This document shows positions 28,007 to 35,515 of a stretch of 64,000 bases of DNA, one piece after another. The notes beneath the pieces were generated by a model. That model was not told the origin of the DNA, searched no databases, and saw only the letters and a program-made list of their open reading frames with translations. Source of the DNA: Hymenobacter negativus (GTDB taxonomy: Bacteria; Bacteroidota; Bacteroidia; Cytophagales; Hymenobacteraceae); contig NZ_JAGETZ010000006.1 in the NCBI RefSeq assembly GCF_017571495.1, positions 62,001-126,000 of the forward strand, in the 5' to 3' direction. The position numbers were made by a program, and so were the translations under genes. Within the stretch, counting starts at the first letter, position 1, and every line of letters begins with the position of its first letter.

Positions 28007-29185
28007 ATGAACATTTCCATTGCCAGCCGCCTGGCTCACACCGGCGAATACTACTTTTCCCGCAAGCTACGCGAACTGGCGGCCCTCAATGCCGCCGGGG
28101 CCAATATCATCAGCCTGGGCATTGGCAGCCCGGATTTGCCGCCACACCCCAGCGTGATTGAGGCGCTAACCCAAGCTGCCGCCCAGCCCAATGCCCACGG
28201 CTACCAGAGCTACCAGGGCACGCCCACGTTGCGTGGGGCGATGGCCGGTTTCTACCAGCGGCACTACGGCGTGGCGCTGGACCCGGCCACCGAAATCCTG
28301 CCGCTGCTGGGCTCGAAAGAGGGCCTGATGCACATCGGCATGACGTTTCTGGAGGCCGGCGATGTTGTGCTCATCCCCAACCCCGGCTACCCGACGTACC
28401 GCGCCGTAGCCGAAATCTGCGGGGCCGAGGTGCGCGAATATGACCTGACGGAAGCCCAAGGCTGGCTGCCCGATTTGGAGGCGCTAGCTGAAACCGACCT
28501 TTCGCGGGTGAAACTGATGCTGGTGAACTACCCGCACATGCCCACCGGCACGGCCGCCGATTTGCCGTTCCTAACGCGCCTCGTGGCCTTCGCCAAAGCC
28601 CATGGGATTCTGCTGGTGCACGATAATCCCTACGGCTTCATTTTGAATGAAACGCCGCCTGTGAGCCTGCTGGCGGTGCCCGGTGCCCGCGAGGTAGCCA
28701 TTGAGCTGAACTCGCTCAGCAAAAGCCATAACATGGCCGGCTGGCGGGTGGGTATGCTGGTCGGCCGAGCCGATATTCTGGCCGATGTGCTGCGCTTCAA
28801 GAGCAACATGGACTCGGGCATGTTTCTGCCGGTGCAGCAAGCAGCGATGGCGGCCCTGGCCCTCGGCGAAGACTGGTTTGCAGCATTGAACGCCACCTAC
28901 CGCTCCCGCCGCGAGCTGGTGCTGGAGCTGCTGCGGGCCCTGGGCTGTGCCCCTGCGCCGGGCCAGACAGGCCTATTCATCTGGGCGGCGGTACCGGCCA
29001 GCTTCACCGATGGCTACGCGCTAAGCGATGCCGTGCTGGCCGAGGCGCGGGTGTTCCTCACGCCGGGCGGCATCTTCGGCAGCAATGGGCTCGGATACAT
29101 TCGGGCCAGCCTGTGCCAGCCGGAAGCGTTGCTGCGTGAGGCCCTGGCGCGGGTTGAAAATTGGTGCCTGGTGCGTAGTGCTTAG
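28007..29185 (+). CDS. PLP aminotransferase, class I/II (probable aromatic)
   Basis: A 392-residue fold-type I aminotransferase from the ATG at 28007, just past the repeat element. SLGIGSPDLPPHPSVIEAL is the N-terminal substrate loop, NYPHMPTGTAAD holds the N-P/H-x-G-T motif with PLP-ring contacts, VHDNPYGFIL carries the Asp and Tyr, and LNSLSKSHNMAGWRVGMLVG carries the Schiff-base Lys (about residue 239). Its place between pheA and tyrA suggests it transaminates phenylpyruvate or 4-hydroxyphenylpyruvate, or prephenate; the sequence alone cannot say which. The final seven residues derive from a short repeat. Cytoplasmic. Confidence 0.87.
   Translation: MNISIASRLAHTGEYYFSRKLRELAALNAAGANIISLGIGSPDLPPHPSVIEALTQAAAQPNAHGYQSYQGTPTLRGAMAGFYQRHYGVALDPATEILPLLGSKEGLMHIGMTFLEAGDVVLIPNPGYPTYRAVAEICGAEVREYDLTEAQGWLPDLEALAETDLSRVKLMLVNYPHMPTGTAADLPFLTRLVAFAKAHGILLVHDNPYGFILNETPPVSLLAVPGAREVAIELNSLSKSHNMAGWRVGMLVGRADILADVLRFKSNMDSGMFLPVQQAAMAALALGEDWFAALNATYRSRRELVLELLRALGCAPAPGQTGLFIWAAVPASFTDGYALSDAVLAEARVFLTPGGIFGSNGLGYIRASLCQPEALLREALARVENWCLVRSA
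29161..29184. repeat. short repeat, copy ii (inverted)
   Basis: TTGGTGCCTGGTGCGTAGTG, then CTTA, is the reverse complement of the copy iii type sequence. It encodes the last seven residues and stop of the aminotransferase and can pair with 29257-29288 across the tyrA start. Confidence 0.5.
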
Positions 29186-29206
29186 TCGAATTGAAAACCT
29201 GAAACA

Positions 29207-30133
29207 ATGGAAAAGCTCCCCATGCCTTCACCATCAACTGCCGGCAGTGAAACAATGCCAGGCACCAAGCACCAGGTACCAAGCACTAAAACCGTTGCCA
29301 TCATCGGCCTTGGCCTCATTGGCGGCTCGCTGGCCCTCAGCTTGCGGCAGCGCGGGCTGGCGCAGCAGTTTGTAGGCGTAGAGCATAGCGCGGAGCACGC
29401 CCGCCGGGCGCTGGAGCTGGGCTTAGTCGATGCCATTGAAACGGACCTGACTGCCGCCGTGCGCTGGGCCGATTTGGTGGTGGTGGCCGTGCCCATGGAC
29501 GCCATGCTCACGGTGCTGCCCGCCGTGCTCGATGCCGTTGAAAGCCATCAGGTCGTTTTCGACGTGGGCTCGACCAAGGGGGCGCTGCTGGCGGCTGTGG
29601 CTGGGCACCCGCGCCGAGGACGTTTCGTGGCGGTGCACCCCATGGCTGGCACCGAATACTCAGGGCCGGATGCAGCCATACAGGGCCTGTTCGATGGCAA
29701 AACCGTGGTGCTCTGCGACACGGAGCGGAGCGACGCCGACGCCGTGGCCACGGTTACCACCCTATTTCAGGCGCTGCCCATGCGGCTGCTGTATCTGGAT
29801 GCGGCGGCGCACGACCTGCACACGGCCTATGTGTCGCACATTTCGCACATCACCTCGTTTGCCCTGGCACTCACGGTGCTGGAAAAGGAAAAGGAGGAGC
29901 AGCGCATCTTCGATTTGGCGGGCGGGGGGTTCGCCTCCACAGTGCGGCTGGCGAAAAGCTCGCCGGCAATGTGGGTGCCCATCTTTCGCCAAAACCGACT
30001 CAATGTGCTCGATGTGCTCGATGAGCATTTGCACCAACTCCAGCACCTGCGCGAGCTGCTGGCGCGGGAAGACTACGACGGCCTGACGGAGCAGATTCAG
30101 CAGGCTAATCACATCCGGAAAATCATTCCGTGA
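29207..30133 (+). CDS. tyrA: prephenate dehydrogenase
   Basis: A 308-residue NAD(P)-dependent enzyme converting prephenate to 4-hydroxyphenylpyruvate. The nucleotide-binding motif TVAIIGLGLIGGSLALSLRQ starts at residue 30, followed by DLVVVAVPMDAMLTVLP, VFDVGSTKGALL, GRFVAVHPMAGTEYSGPDAA (catalytic His and substrate contacts) and YVSHISHITSFALAL (second conserved His pair). There is no ACT domain. The start is uncertain: 29207, 29222 or 29255; the 29 residues before the Rossmann fold are non-conserved and partly repeat-derived. Twenty-one bases after the aminotransferase stop, so co-transcribed. Confidence 0.9.
   Translation: MEKLPMPSPSTAGSETMPGTKHQVPSTKTVAIIGLGLIGGSLALSLRQRGLAQQFVGVEHSAEHARRALELGLVDAIETDLTAAVRWADLVVVAVPMDAMLTVLPAVLDAVESHQVVFDVGSTKGALLAAVAGHPRRGRFVAVHPMAGTEYSGPDAAIQGLFDGKTVVLCDTERSDADAVATVTTLFQALPMRLLYLDAAAHDLHTAYVSHISHITSFALALTVLEKEKEEQRIFDLAGGGFASTVRLAKSSPAMWVPIFRQNRLNVLDVLDEHLHQLQHLRELLAREDYDGLTEQIQQANHIRKIIP
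29257..29288. repeat. short repeat, copy iii
   Basis: GCCAGGCACCAAGCACCAGG, then TACCAAGCACTA, resembles copy i and is inverted relative to copy ii. In frame it encodes part of the extra N-terminus of the prephenate dehydrogenase (PGTKHQVPST). Confidence 0.5.
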
Positions 30134-30161
30134 TGGACTCATGCTTTTCAACACAACCATA

Positions 30162-30272
30162 AAGAACATCACGCGGAGCCGAGCCGCATCATCTTGCCGA
30201 GTAGGTAAATCAACTTTTGGCCAGTCTTGATTACTGCCGCATGCGAGGTAGGCTCGGCTCACTTTGACGTTC
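30162..30272. repeat. family 1 inverted-repeat element, copy e
   Basis: The left arm AAGAACATCACGCGGAGCCG with AGCCGCATCATCTTGC pairs loosely with the right arm GCATGCGAGGTAGGCTCGGC then TCACTTTGACGTTCT. It lies inside the aromatic operon between tyrA and the DAHP synthase gene, so it probably affects mRNA processing or stability. Confidence 0.6.
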
Positions 30273-30297
30273 TGAGGACTAAAAATTCAAAATTCAT

Positions 30298-31386
30298 ATG
30301 ACTCCCGAAACCCAAATGAAATCCGCCTTATTCAACCGCCAGCCCGACGACAAGCCTTTCCTCATTTCGGGCCCGTGCTCGGCCGAAACCGAGGAGCAAG
30401 TGCTCGAAACCTGCCAACGCCTGGCCGCTACTGGCAAGGTGCAGGCCTTGCGCGCCGGCATCTGGAAACCACGCACCAAACCCGGCATGTTCGAGGGCGT
30501 GGGCACCAAGGGGCTGCCGTGGCTCAAGAAAGCCAGTGAGCTAACCGGCCTGCCCATTGCCGTGGAAGTGGCCACGGCCAAGCACGTGGAAGACTGCCTG
30601 GCCTTCGGCGTCGACATTCTGTGGGTGGGCGCGCGCACGACCGGTAACCCGTTTTCGGTGCAGGAAATCGCCAACGTACTGCGCGGCGTGGATGTGCCGG
30701 TGCTAGTGAAAAATCCCATTCACCCTGAGCTGGAGTTGTGGGTGGGCGCGGTGGAGCGCCTGCAAAAAGCCGGTTTGAAGCAGGTAGGACTCATTCACCG
30801 GGGCTTCTCGAGCTATGGGAATACCGATTTTCGCAATGCGCCGATGTGGCACCTGCCCATCGAGATGAAGCGCCGGCTGCCCGAACTACCGCTGCTCTGC
30901 GACCCCAGCCACATTTGCGGACGGCGCGATACGCTGGCTGCGGTGGCCCAGCAGGCCCTCAACCTGGACTTCGATGGCACGATGATAGAAAGCCACATCG
31001 ACCCGGACAATGCCTGGAGCGATGCCAAGCAGCAAATCACCCCCGAAGCGCTCCGCGACCTTATTGAGGGCTTGGTGTGGCGGCACGAGACCACCGACCA
31101 GCGCGAATTCCTCACGGCCCTGTCCGGGCTACGCGAGCAAATCAACCAGCTCGATGCCGAGATTATGCAGCTGTTGGGCCGCCGCATGGGCGTGGCTGAG
31201 AAAATCGGTCTCTACAAAAAGGAAAACGACATCACCATCCTCCAAACCAGCCGCTGGAACGAGGTACTGGAACGCGCCCAGCGCCAGGGTGCCACCGTGG
31301 GCCTCACCCACGACTTTGTGGAGCAATACCTGGCCGCCGTGCACCTGGAGTCCATCAACCGCCAGAATAAAGTGATGGAAGGGTAG
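30298..31386 (+). CDS. bifunctional DAHP synthase / chorismate mutase
   Basis: A 362-residue fusion. Residues about 15-260 are a class I (beta-type) 3-deoxy-7-phosphoheptulonate synthase: FLISGPCSAETEEQVLETC, ALRAGIWKPRTKPG, FGVDILWVGARTTGNPFSVQ, LVKNPIHPEL, LIHRGFSSYGNTDFRN and LCDPSHICGRRDTL carry the Arg/Lys phosphate ligands and metal Cys, His and Asp. Residues about 272-362 are an AroQ-type chorismate mutase (LREQINQLDAEIMQLLGRRM, then GVAEKIGLYKKENDI). So it catalyses the first step of the shikimate route and the branch to prephenate; the mutase domain often makes the synthase sensitive to prephenate. ATG 30298 is used; ATG 30316 is also possible. Last gene of the aromatic operon. Confidence 0.92.
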   Translation: MTPETQMKSALFNRQPDDKPFLISGPCSAETEEQVLETCQRLAATGKVQALRAGIWKPRTKPGMFEGVGTKGLPWLKKASELTGLPIAVEVATAKHVEDCLAFGVDILWVGARTTGNPFSVQEIANVLRGVDVPVLVKNPIHPELELWVGAVERLQKAGLKQVGLIHRGFSSYGNTDFRNAPMWHLPIEMKRRLPELPLLCDPSHICGRRDTLAAVAQQALNLDFDGTMIESHIDPDNAWSDAKQQITPEALRDLIEGLVWRHETTDQREFLTALSGLREQINQLDAEIMQLLGRRMGVAEKIGLYKKENDITILQTSRWNEVLERAQRQGATVGLTHDFVEQYLAAVHLESINRQNKVMEG

Positions 31387-31403
31387 AACGGTTGGGAAAC
31401 AGC

Positions 31404-31576
31404 GTCATTGCAAGCGCAACGCGGCAACCGTTCTCCCAACGCGACCAACCTCGAGAAGTGACAAAGCCCCGGTGCTACGCAGTGCCGGGGCTTCGTTCCA
31501 TTATGAGGTTAGGCGCTGAGAACAGGACGGATTGTCTCCGCTCAATTCGCGGAATGTCGTGCCTCCTCGCAATGAC
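31404..31576. repeat. family 2 inverted-repeat element, copy b
   Basis: Outer GTCATTGC (31404-31411) and GCAATGAC (31569-31576) match copy a at 27832-27996, as do the inner CGCGACCAACC...GAAGTGAC segments. It begins 17 bp past the aroF-type gene stop and encloses a GC-rich terminator. Confidence 0.7.
31464..31493. terminator. terminator of the aromatic operon
   Basis: AAGCCCCGG (31464-31472) pairs exactly with CCGGGGCTT (31485-31493) around a 12-nt loop. It lies between the end of the aromatic operon and the convergent SBBP gene; the following T-tract is weak (TTCGTTCC). Confidence 0.6.
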
Positions 31577-31598
31577 AAGGTCTTTCTGTGCAGTGCTG

Positions 31599-33338
31599 TT
31601 ACTCCACTACCAGCCGGCGGGCAGATGCGGTGGTGCCAGCAGTTACGCGCATGGTGTAAATGCCAGGGGTGATGCCCGTTAGGTTGAACTCGTGGTGCAG
31701 GCCGGCGGTGGGCAGCTGCACGGTGGCAGTGCGTACGTTGCGCCCCAGTACATCAAGCAAAGCCATGGTCGTGGTGGTCGCGCCGGGCACGCCGGGTAGC
31801 TGCACACTGGTGGCGGCGTGGGCCGGATTGGGCGCCAGCTCGAACGACAGGCTGTTTTTGGCTGATGTGTTGGCCGTGATGGTGGGGTCGGTGAGGGAGG
31901 CTAGGAAGTTGGCTGCGCCGGGAATGGAGCTGGTCAGCGTCTGGGTGCCGAAGGTGGCTGTGCTCTGGAAGCTGCCGGCCACGTATAGCTTGGCCCCGGT
32001 CAGGGTCAGGCAGGCGGCGTCAGCATTGGTGCTGGTGGTGCCTCCGCGCTGGGCCCAGTTGGCCGTGGCCGTGAGGCCGTTATCGGTGAGGCTGGCAACC
32101 AGGGCGCTACCGCCGGTATTGGTGAATGCGGTGGTGCCAATAGTGAAGGCCCCGCTGGTGAAAGTGCCGGCCAGGTACACGCCACTGGTGCCGGAAGTGG
32201 TTAGCACGGTGGCCTGGTCGTTGGAGCTGCCGCCGGCCTGCTGGGCCCAGCGCCAGGTGGCGGTGCTGCCCGCGTCGGCCACGGCTGCTACAAAGGCATC
32301 GGAAGTACCACCTGCATCAGCGTTGGCAATGGTGAGGCTGCCCAGTGGCATGGTGGCCCCGGAGAAGCTGCCGGCCACGTACACCCGGCTGCCGCTCACG
32401 GCAATGGCGTTGCACACGTCGCGGCCCGTGCCACCGGCTTGCAGGGCCCATTGCCAAGTACTGCTGGTACCGGCATCGGCTATTTTGGCCACGTAAGCAT
32501 TGGCAGTGCCGCCGGAGTTAGGAAGGGTAGTGCCGCCGAAGGAAACCGAAAGGCCGCCGAAGTAGCCCGTGGCGTACACGGTGGCACCGCTTACGGCGAG
32601 GGCATTGACGTACTTGGCTGCTGGGCCGGTGATAGGCCGGGCCCAGCTGACGCTGGTGTTCGTGCCGGCATCGACCAGCTTGGCTACGAAGCCATCGGCA
32701 AATGTGGGCGAGGAGGTGGAATTGGTGAGCGTGACGCTGCCGAAGCTGGCGCTGGGGCTGGCAAAATGACCACCCACGTACACGCTGCTTCCATTAGCTA
32801 CCAAGGCAGTAGCAGCATCTTGGCCGGCGCCTCCCAACTGCTGGGCCCAGTTGAAGCTGGCGCTGGTGCCAGCATCGGTGAGCTTGGCTACGAAGCCATC
32901 GGTGCCCACGGTGGTGAAGCCGCCGGCATTGCTGATGTTCACGTTGCCGAAGCTGGCGGTGGGGCTGAAAAAGGTGCCAGCGATGTACACCTGGTTGCCA
33001 CTGAGTGCCACGGCCGTTACTTGGTCGAGGTCGGTGCCGCCAAGGCGGTAGGCCCACACGAAGTCGTTGGCAACCGGGCTCCATTTGGCTATAAAGCCGT
33101 CGGTACCGCCGGTACTGAGCAGCTGAGTATTGCCAATGCTGACGTAGTTGGAAAAACTGCCGGCCACGTAAAGGTCGCCGCTGGCTGCAGTGGTTGTGGC
33201 TTTGATAACGACATTGGAGCTACTTCCCCCCACCACCATGGCCGACTGCCAGGCGGGCGTCTGGGCCTGACTTGTTGGCCTGGTCAGCACCAGTAGCCAT
33301 ACTAGCCCGCTGCACAGTAAGGAGGAAAAAGCTTTCAT
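31599..33338 (-). CDS. secreted seven-repeat SBBP beta-propeller protein with T9SS tail
   Basis: A 579-residue protein from the ATG at 33338; longer frames lack a signal peptide. After the signal (SSLLCSGLVWLLVLTRPTSQAQ) I count seven propeller repeats whose marker strands read DLYVAGSF, QVYIAGTF, SVYVGGHF, TVYATGYF, RVYVAGSF, GVYLAGTF and KLYVAGSF, each followed by a GTDGF(I/V)AK or DAFVA-like strand and a W-A-Q-x-x-GG turn. This is the SBBP/NHL-like pattern and the number suits a seven-bladed propeller. The C-terminus (FELAPNPAHAATSVQLPGVP onward, ending RRLVVE) is a type A T9SS sorting domain. A surface protein of unknown binding role. Confidence 0.8.
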   Translation of the reverse strand: MKAFSSLLCSGLVWLLVLTRPTSQAQTPAWQSAMVVGGSSSNVVIKATTTAASGDLYVAGSFSNYVSIGNTQLLSTGGTDGFIAKWSPVANDFVWAYRLGGTDLDQVTAVALSGNQVYIAGTFFSPTASFGNVNISNAGGFTTVGTDGFVAKLTDAGTSASFNWAQQLGGAGQDAATALVANGSSVYVGGHFASPSASFGSVTLTNSTSSPTFADGFVAKLVDAGTNTSVSWARPITGPAAKYVNALAVSGATVYATGYFGGLSVSFGGTTLPNSGGTANAYVAKIADAGTSSTWQWALQAGGTGRDVCNAIAVSGSRVYVAGSFSGATMPLGSLTIANADAGGTSDAFVAAVADAGSTATWRWAQQAGGSSNDQATVLTTSGTSGVYLAGTFTSGAFTIGTTAFTNTGGSALVASLTDNGLTATANWAQRGGTTSTNADAACLTLTGAKLYVAGSFQSTATFGTQTLTSSIPGAANFLASLTDPTITANTSAKNSLSFELAPNPAHAATSVQLPGVPGATTTTMALLDVLGRNVRTATVQLPTAGLHHEFNLTGITPGIYTMRVTAGTTASARRLVVE

Positions 33339-33468
33339 GAATAGAGGCGTTAAAAGCGCCATTACGTGGTGGAACTCAGTAAAGTTAGGCGCACACAGAA
33401 GTCCAAATGCAAGGCAAAGGGACTTATCTGCGAAAAACAATCTATTAACCCTAAATACTGCTATATGG

Positions 33469-33476
33469 CAAAGGTA
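33469..33476 (-). promoter_or_regulatory. possible -7 box of the SBBP gene
   Basis: The minus strand reads TACCTTTG, an exact TAnnTTTG match, 130 bp upstream of the ATG at 33338. The distance is long, so the assignment is tentative. Confidence 0.35.
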
Positions 33477-33528
33477 TTTGCTTTGCACCGTGCACCGAGT
33501 AGCAACATGGGCTAAGCAAGAAGCTGCC

Positions 33529-34208
33529 TCATTCCACTACTAGGCGCTGGTAACCAACGGTATTAGCGGCCCGCATCTGCACGGTATACAAGCCGGGAGC
33601 AAGGCCGCGCAAGTCCAACTCCTGGTGAAGACCGGCGGCAGTTAGTATGGCCGTGCGCAGGGTGCGGCCCAGGGCATCGGTCAGGGTGAGGGTGGCCGTG
33701 GGAGCGTCGGGTCGGGCGGGCAGCTGCACAGCGACGGCAGTGCGGGCGGGGTTAGGCGCGAGGGTGAAGGATAAGTTGCCTTGCGCGGCAGCGGTGGCGG
33801 TGAGGGTAGGGTTGGTGAGGGAGGCTAGGAAGGCAGTGGGGCCTGAAGCCGGGCCGGCAAGCGCCAGGGTACTGAAAGGAGCTGTGGGCCCAGTAAAGTA
33901 ACCCCCGGTCAATACGGCTGCTCCTTACAGAAGCAATGCAATACCAGCGTCATCATCAGTACCGCCGGCGCGTTGGGCCCAGGCCACGCTGCCAGTACTG
34001 CCCGCATCGGTGAGCTTGACCAAGAAAACGTCGTTGCTGTTGCCACTAGCGTCGGCATTGGTGAGCGTGTTTGAGCCAAAGCTGGCGGTGGGACTTTTGA
34101 AGCCGCCCGCCACGTACAGACTAGTACCCGCTAGGGGCCGCAGGCGCGTCGATGCCGCTGCCGCCGACACGCTGAGCCCAGGCCACGCTACTGGCCGTGC
34201 CCGCATCG
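33529..34208 (-). pseudogene. decayed SBBP/T9SS gene remnant
   Basis: The minus strand encodes about two propeller repeats and a full T9SS tail, but no intact gene. From the 5' side, DAGTASSVAWAQRVGGSGID (about 34200-34140) is in one frame; a frameshift near 34135 leads to TSLYVAGGFKSPTASFGSNT and DAGSTGSVAWAQRAGGTDDD; an in-frame TAA at 33925-33927 interrupts it; then LTGGYFTGPTAP and the sorting domain (FTLAPNPARTAVAVQLPARP onward) end in QRLVVE at 33529. The 5' part is missing, replaced by the divergent lipoprotein gene at 34231. Closely related to the genes on both sides (31599 and 35516), so it is a degraded third copy. Confidence 0.75.
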
Positions 34209-34230
34209 CGCCAGCGCAGTAGCTTGCGAC

Positions 34231-35427
34231 ATGATAAAGCCTCACCTGCTGCTTTCCCTGGCCCTGCTCAGCGCCTGTGCCGACGATGCCCGTCAGGAGA
34301 AAACGGCTTCCGCCCCGCCCGACCCCAAGGCCGTTGCCCGGCGGTCCCTGAACGATTTCCTGGCGGCCAGCGGCCCCCCGGTTCAGGTGTTTCAAGTGCC
34401 GGCGGACCGGGCGGCGCGGGTGCGGGGAGCAGCCGGTACCTCGGTATGGGTACCGGCCAATGCGTTTGCCACGGCCACTGGCAAGCCAGTGACCGGGCCC
34501 GTGGAGGTGGAGCTGCGCGAATACTACGACCTGGCCGATGCCTTGGTCCACGGGCTGGCCACCCAGGCGGGCCCCCGCCTGCTGGCCACGGGCGGCATGG
34601 TGCATCTGGCGGCGCGCACGGGCAGTGGCCAGCCCTGCCAGCTGCGACCGGGTGTGGCGCTGGCCGTGCTGTTTCCGGCGTTTCGGCCCGAGCCGGGCAT
34701 GCGTCTATTTGCTGGTCAGGAGCTGGCTGGCCGTGGCCCCGTCCAATGGCAGCCGCTGCCGCCCGTGCGCGCTACCACGGTGCCGCCGCTGGTACTGGCA
34801 CAGCCCCGGTTTGATTTTATCTACGTAGAGGGCATGGAGCCCGGTGCAGTGTCAGCCGTTGCCCCACTGCGTGGTGCCCCGGAAGCCTACCGCTGGCGTA
34901 CCGCCTGCCTCAGCGACCTGGAGGCTGGGAGCGAAGGTGCCACCTATGCGGCCGTACCGCGTCGGCAAGGGCCCCGCGCCACGCAAGCCGACAGCCTGGC
35001 GGAGGTAAGCGGTTATCTGTTTGCCACCACGCAGCTGAGCTGGATTAACTGCGACCGATTCCTTGACCGGCCCGCTGCCACCCTGCTCGACTACGCCGTA
35101 TCCACCGACAGCGAGCCCGTAGAAATCAGCCTGGTGTTCAAAGATTTTCGAGGGCTGCTGCACGGCGAAGCGCACGGCCGCCAAGTCGTATTTGCCAACG
35201 TGCCCACCAACGAGCCAGCCACGCTGGTGGCGGTGCGCTGGGTGAAGGGCCAAATCGAGCTGGCCACCCGCCCCGTGAAACTTAGCGCCCGTCCCGAGCC
35301 AGCGCTGGTATTTCACCCGGTGACGCGAGCAGAGCTGCTGGCCGAGTTTCACCAGCTCGACCCCCAGCACCGCTGGGAACCCCCCGTTTCGATGCCAAAT
35401 CTGCGGTACCCCTGCGGCGGAATTTAA
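34231..35427 (+). CDS. lipoprotein of unknown function
   Basis: A 398-residue predicted lipoprotein: LLLSLALLSACADD is a lipobox with Cys16. The sequence then carries VWVPANAFATATGKPVTGPV, EVELREYYDLADALVHG and GPRLLATGGMVHLAARTGSG, a segment I have seen in Bacteroidota lipoproteins of unknown role where an Ig-like domain precedes a 'leads to GGM-x-x-(L/V)' stretch. No catalytic motif is evident. It breaks into the region of the decayed SBBP gene, with its start only 22 bp from the remnant, and may have been inserted there by recombination. Confidence 0.6.
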   Translation: MIKPHLLLSLALLSACADDARQEKTASAPPDPKAVARRSLNDFLAASGPPVQVFQVPADRAARVRGAAGTSVWVPANAFATATGKPVTGPVEVELREYYDLADALVHGLATQAGPRLLATGGMVHLAARTGSGQPCQLRPGVALAVLFPAFRPEPGMRLFAGQELAGRGPVQWQPLPPVRATTVPPLVLAQPRFDFIYVEGMEPGAVSAVAPLRGAPEAYRWRTACLSDLEAGSEGATYAAVPRRQGPRATQADSLAEVSGYLFATTQLSWINCDRFLDRPAATLLDYAVSTDSEPVEISLVFKDFRGLLHGEAHGRQVVFANVPTNEPATLVAVRWVKGQIELATRPVKLSARPEPALVFHPVTRAELLAEFHQLDPQHRWEPPVSMPNLRYPCGGI

Positions 35428-35515
35428 AAGGGCATAGGGATGCGGACTGGCCCCTCGGGTACGGCCCCTATGCGGCTCTCGTTCGATACGCTGCAACTTG
35501 GTTACTCAGCGTGAC

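Noticed and set aside
32439..33296. 285-codon plus-strand frame opposite the SBBP gene
   Set aside because: Mirrors the sense repeats; the protein call on the minus strand is supported by signal peptide, repeats and sorting tail.
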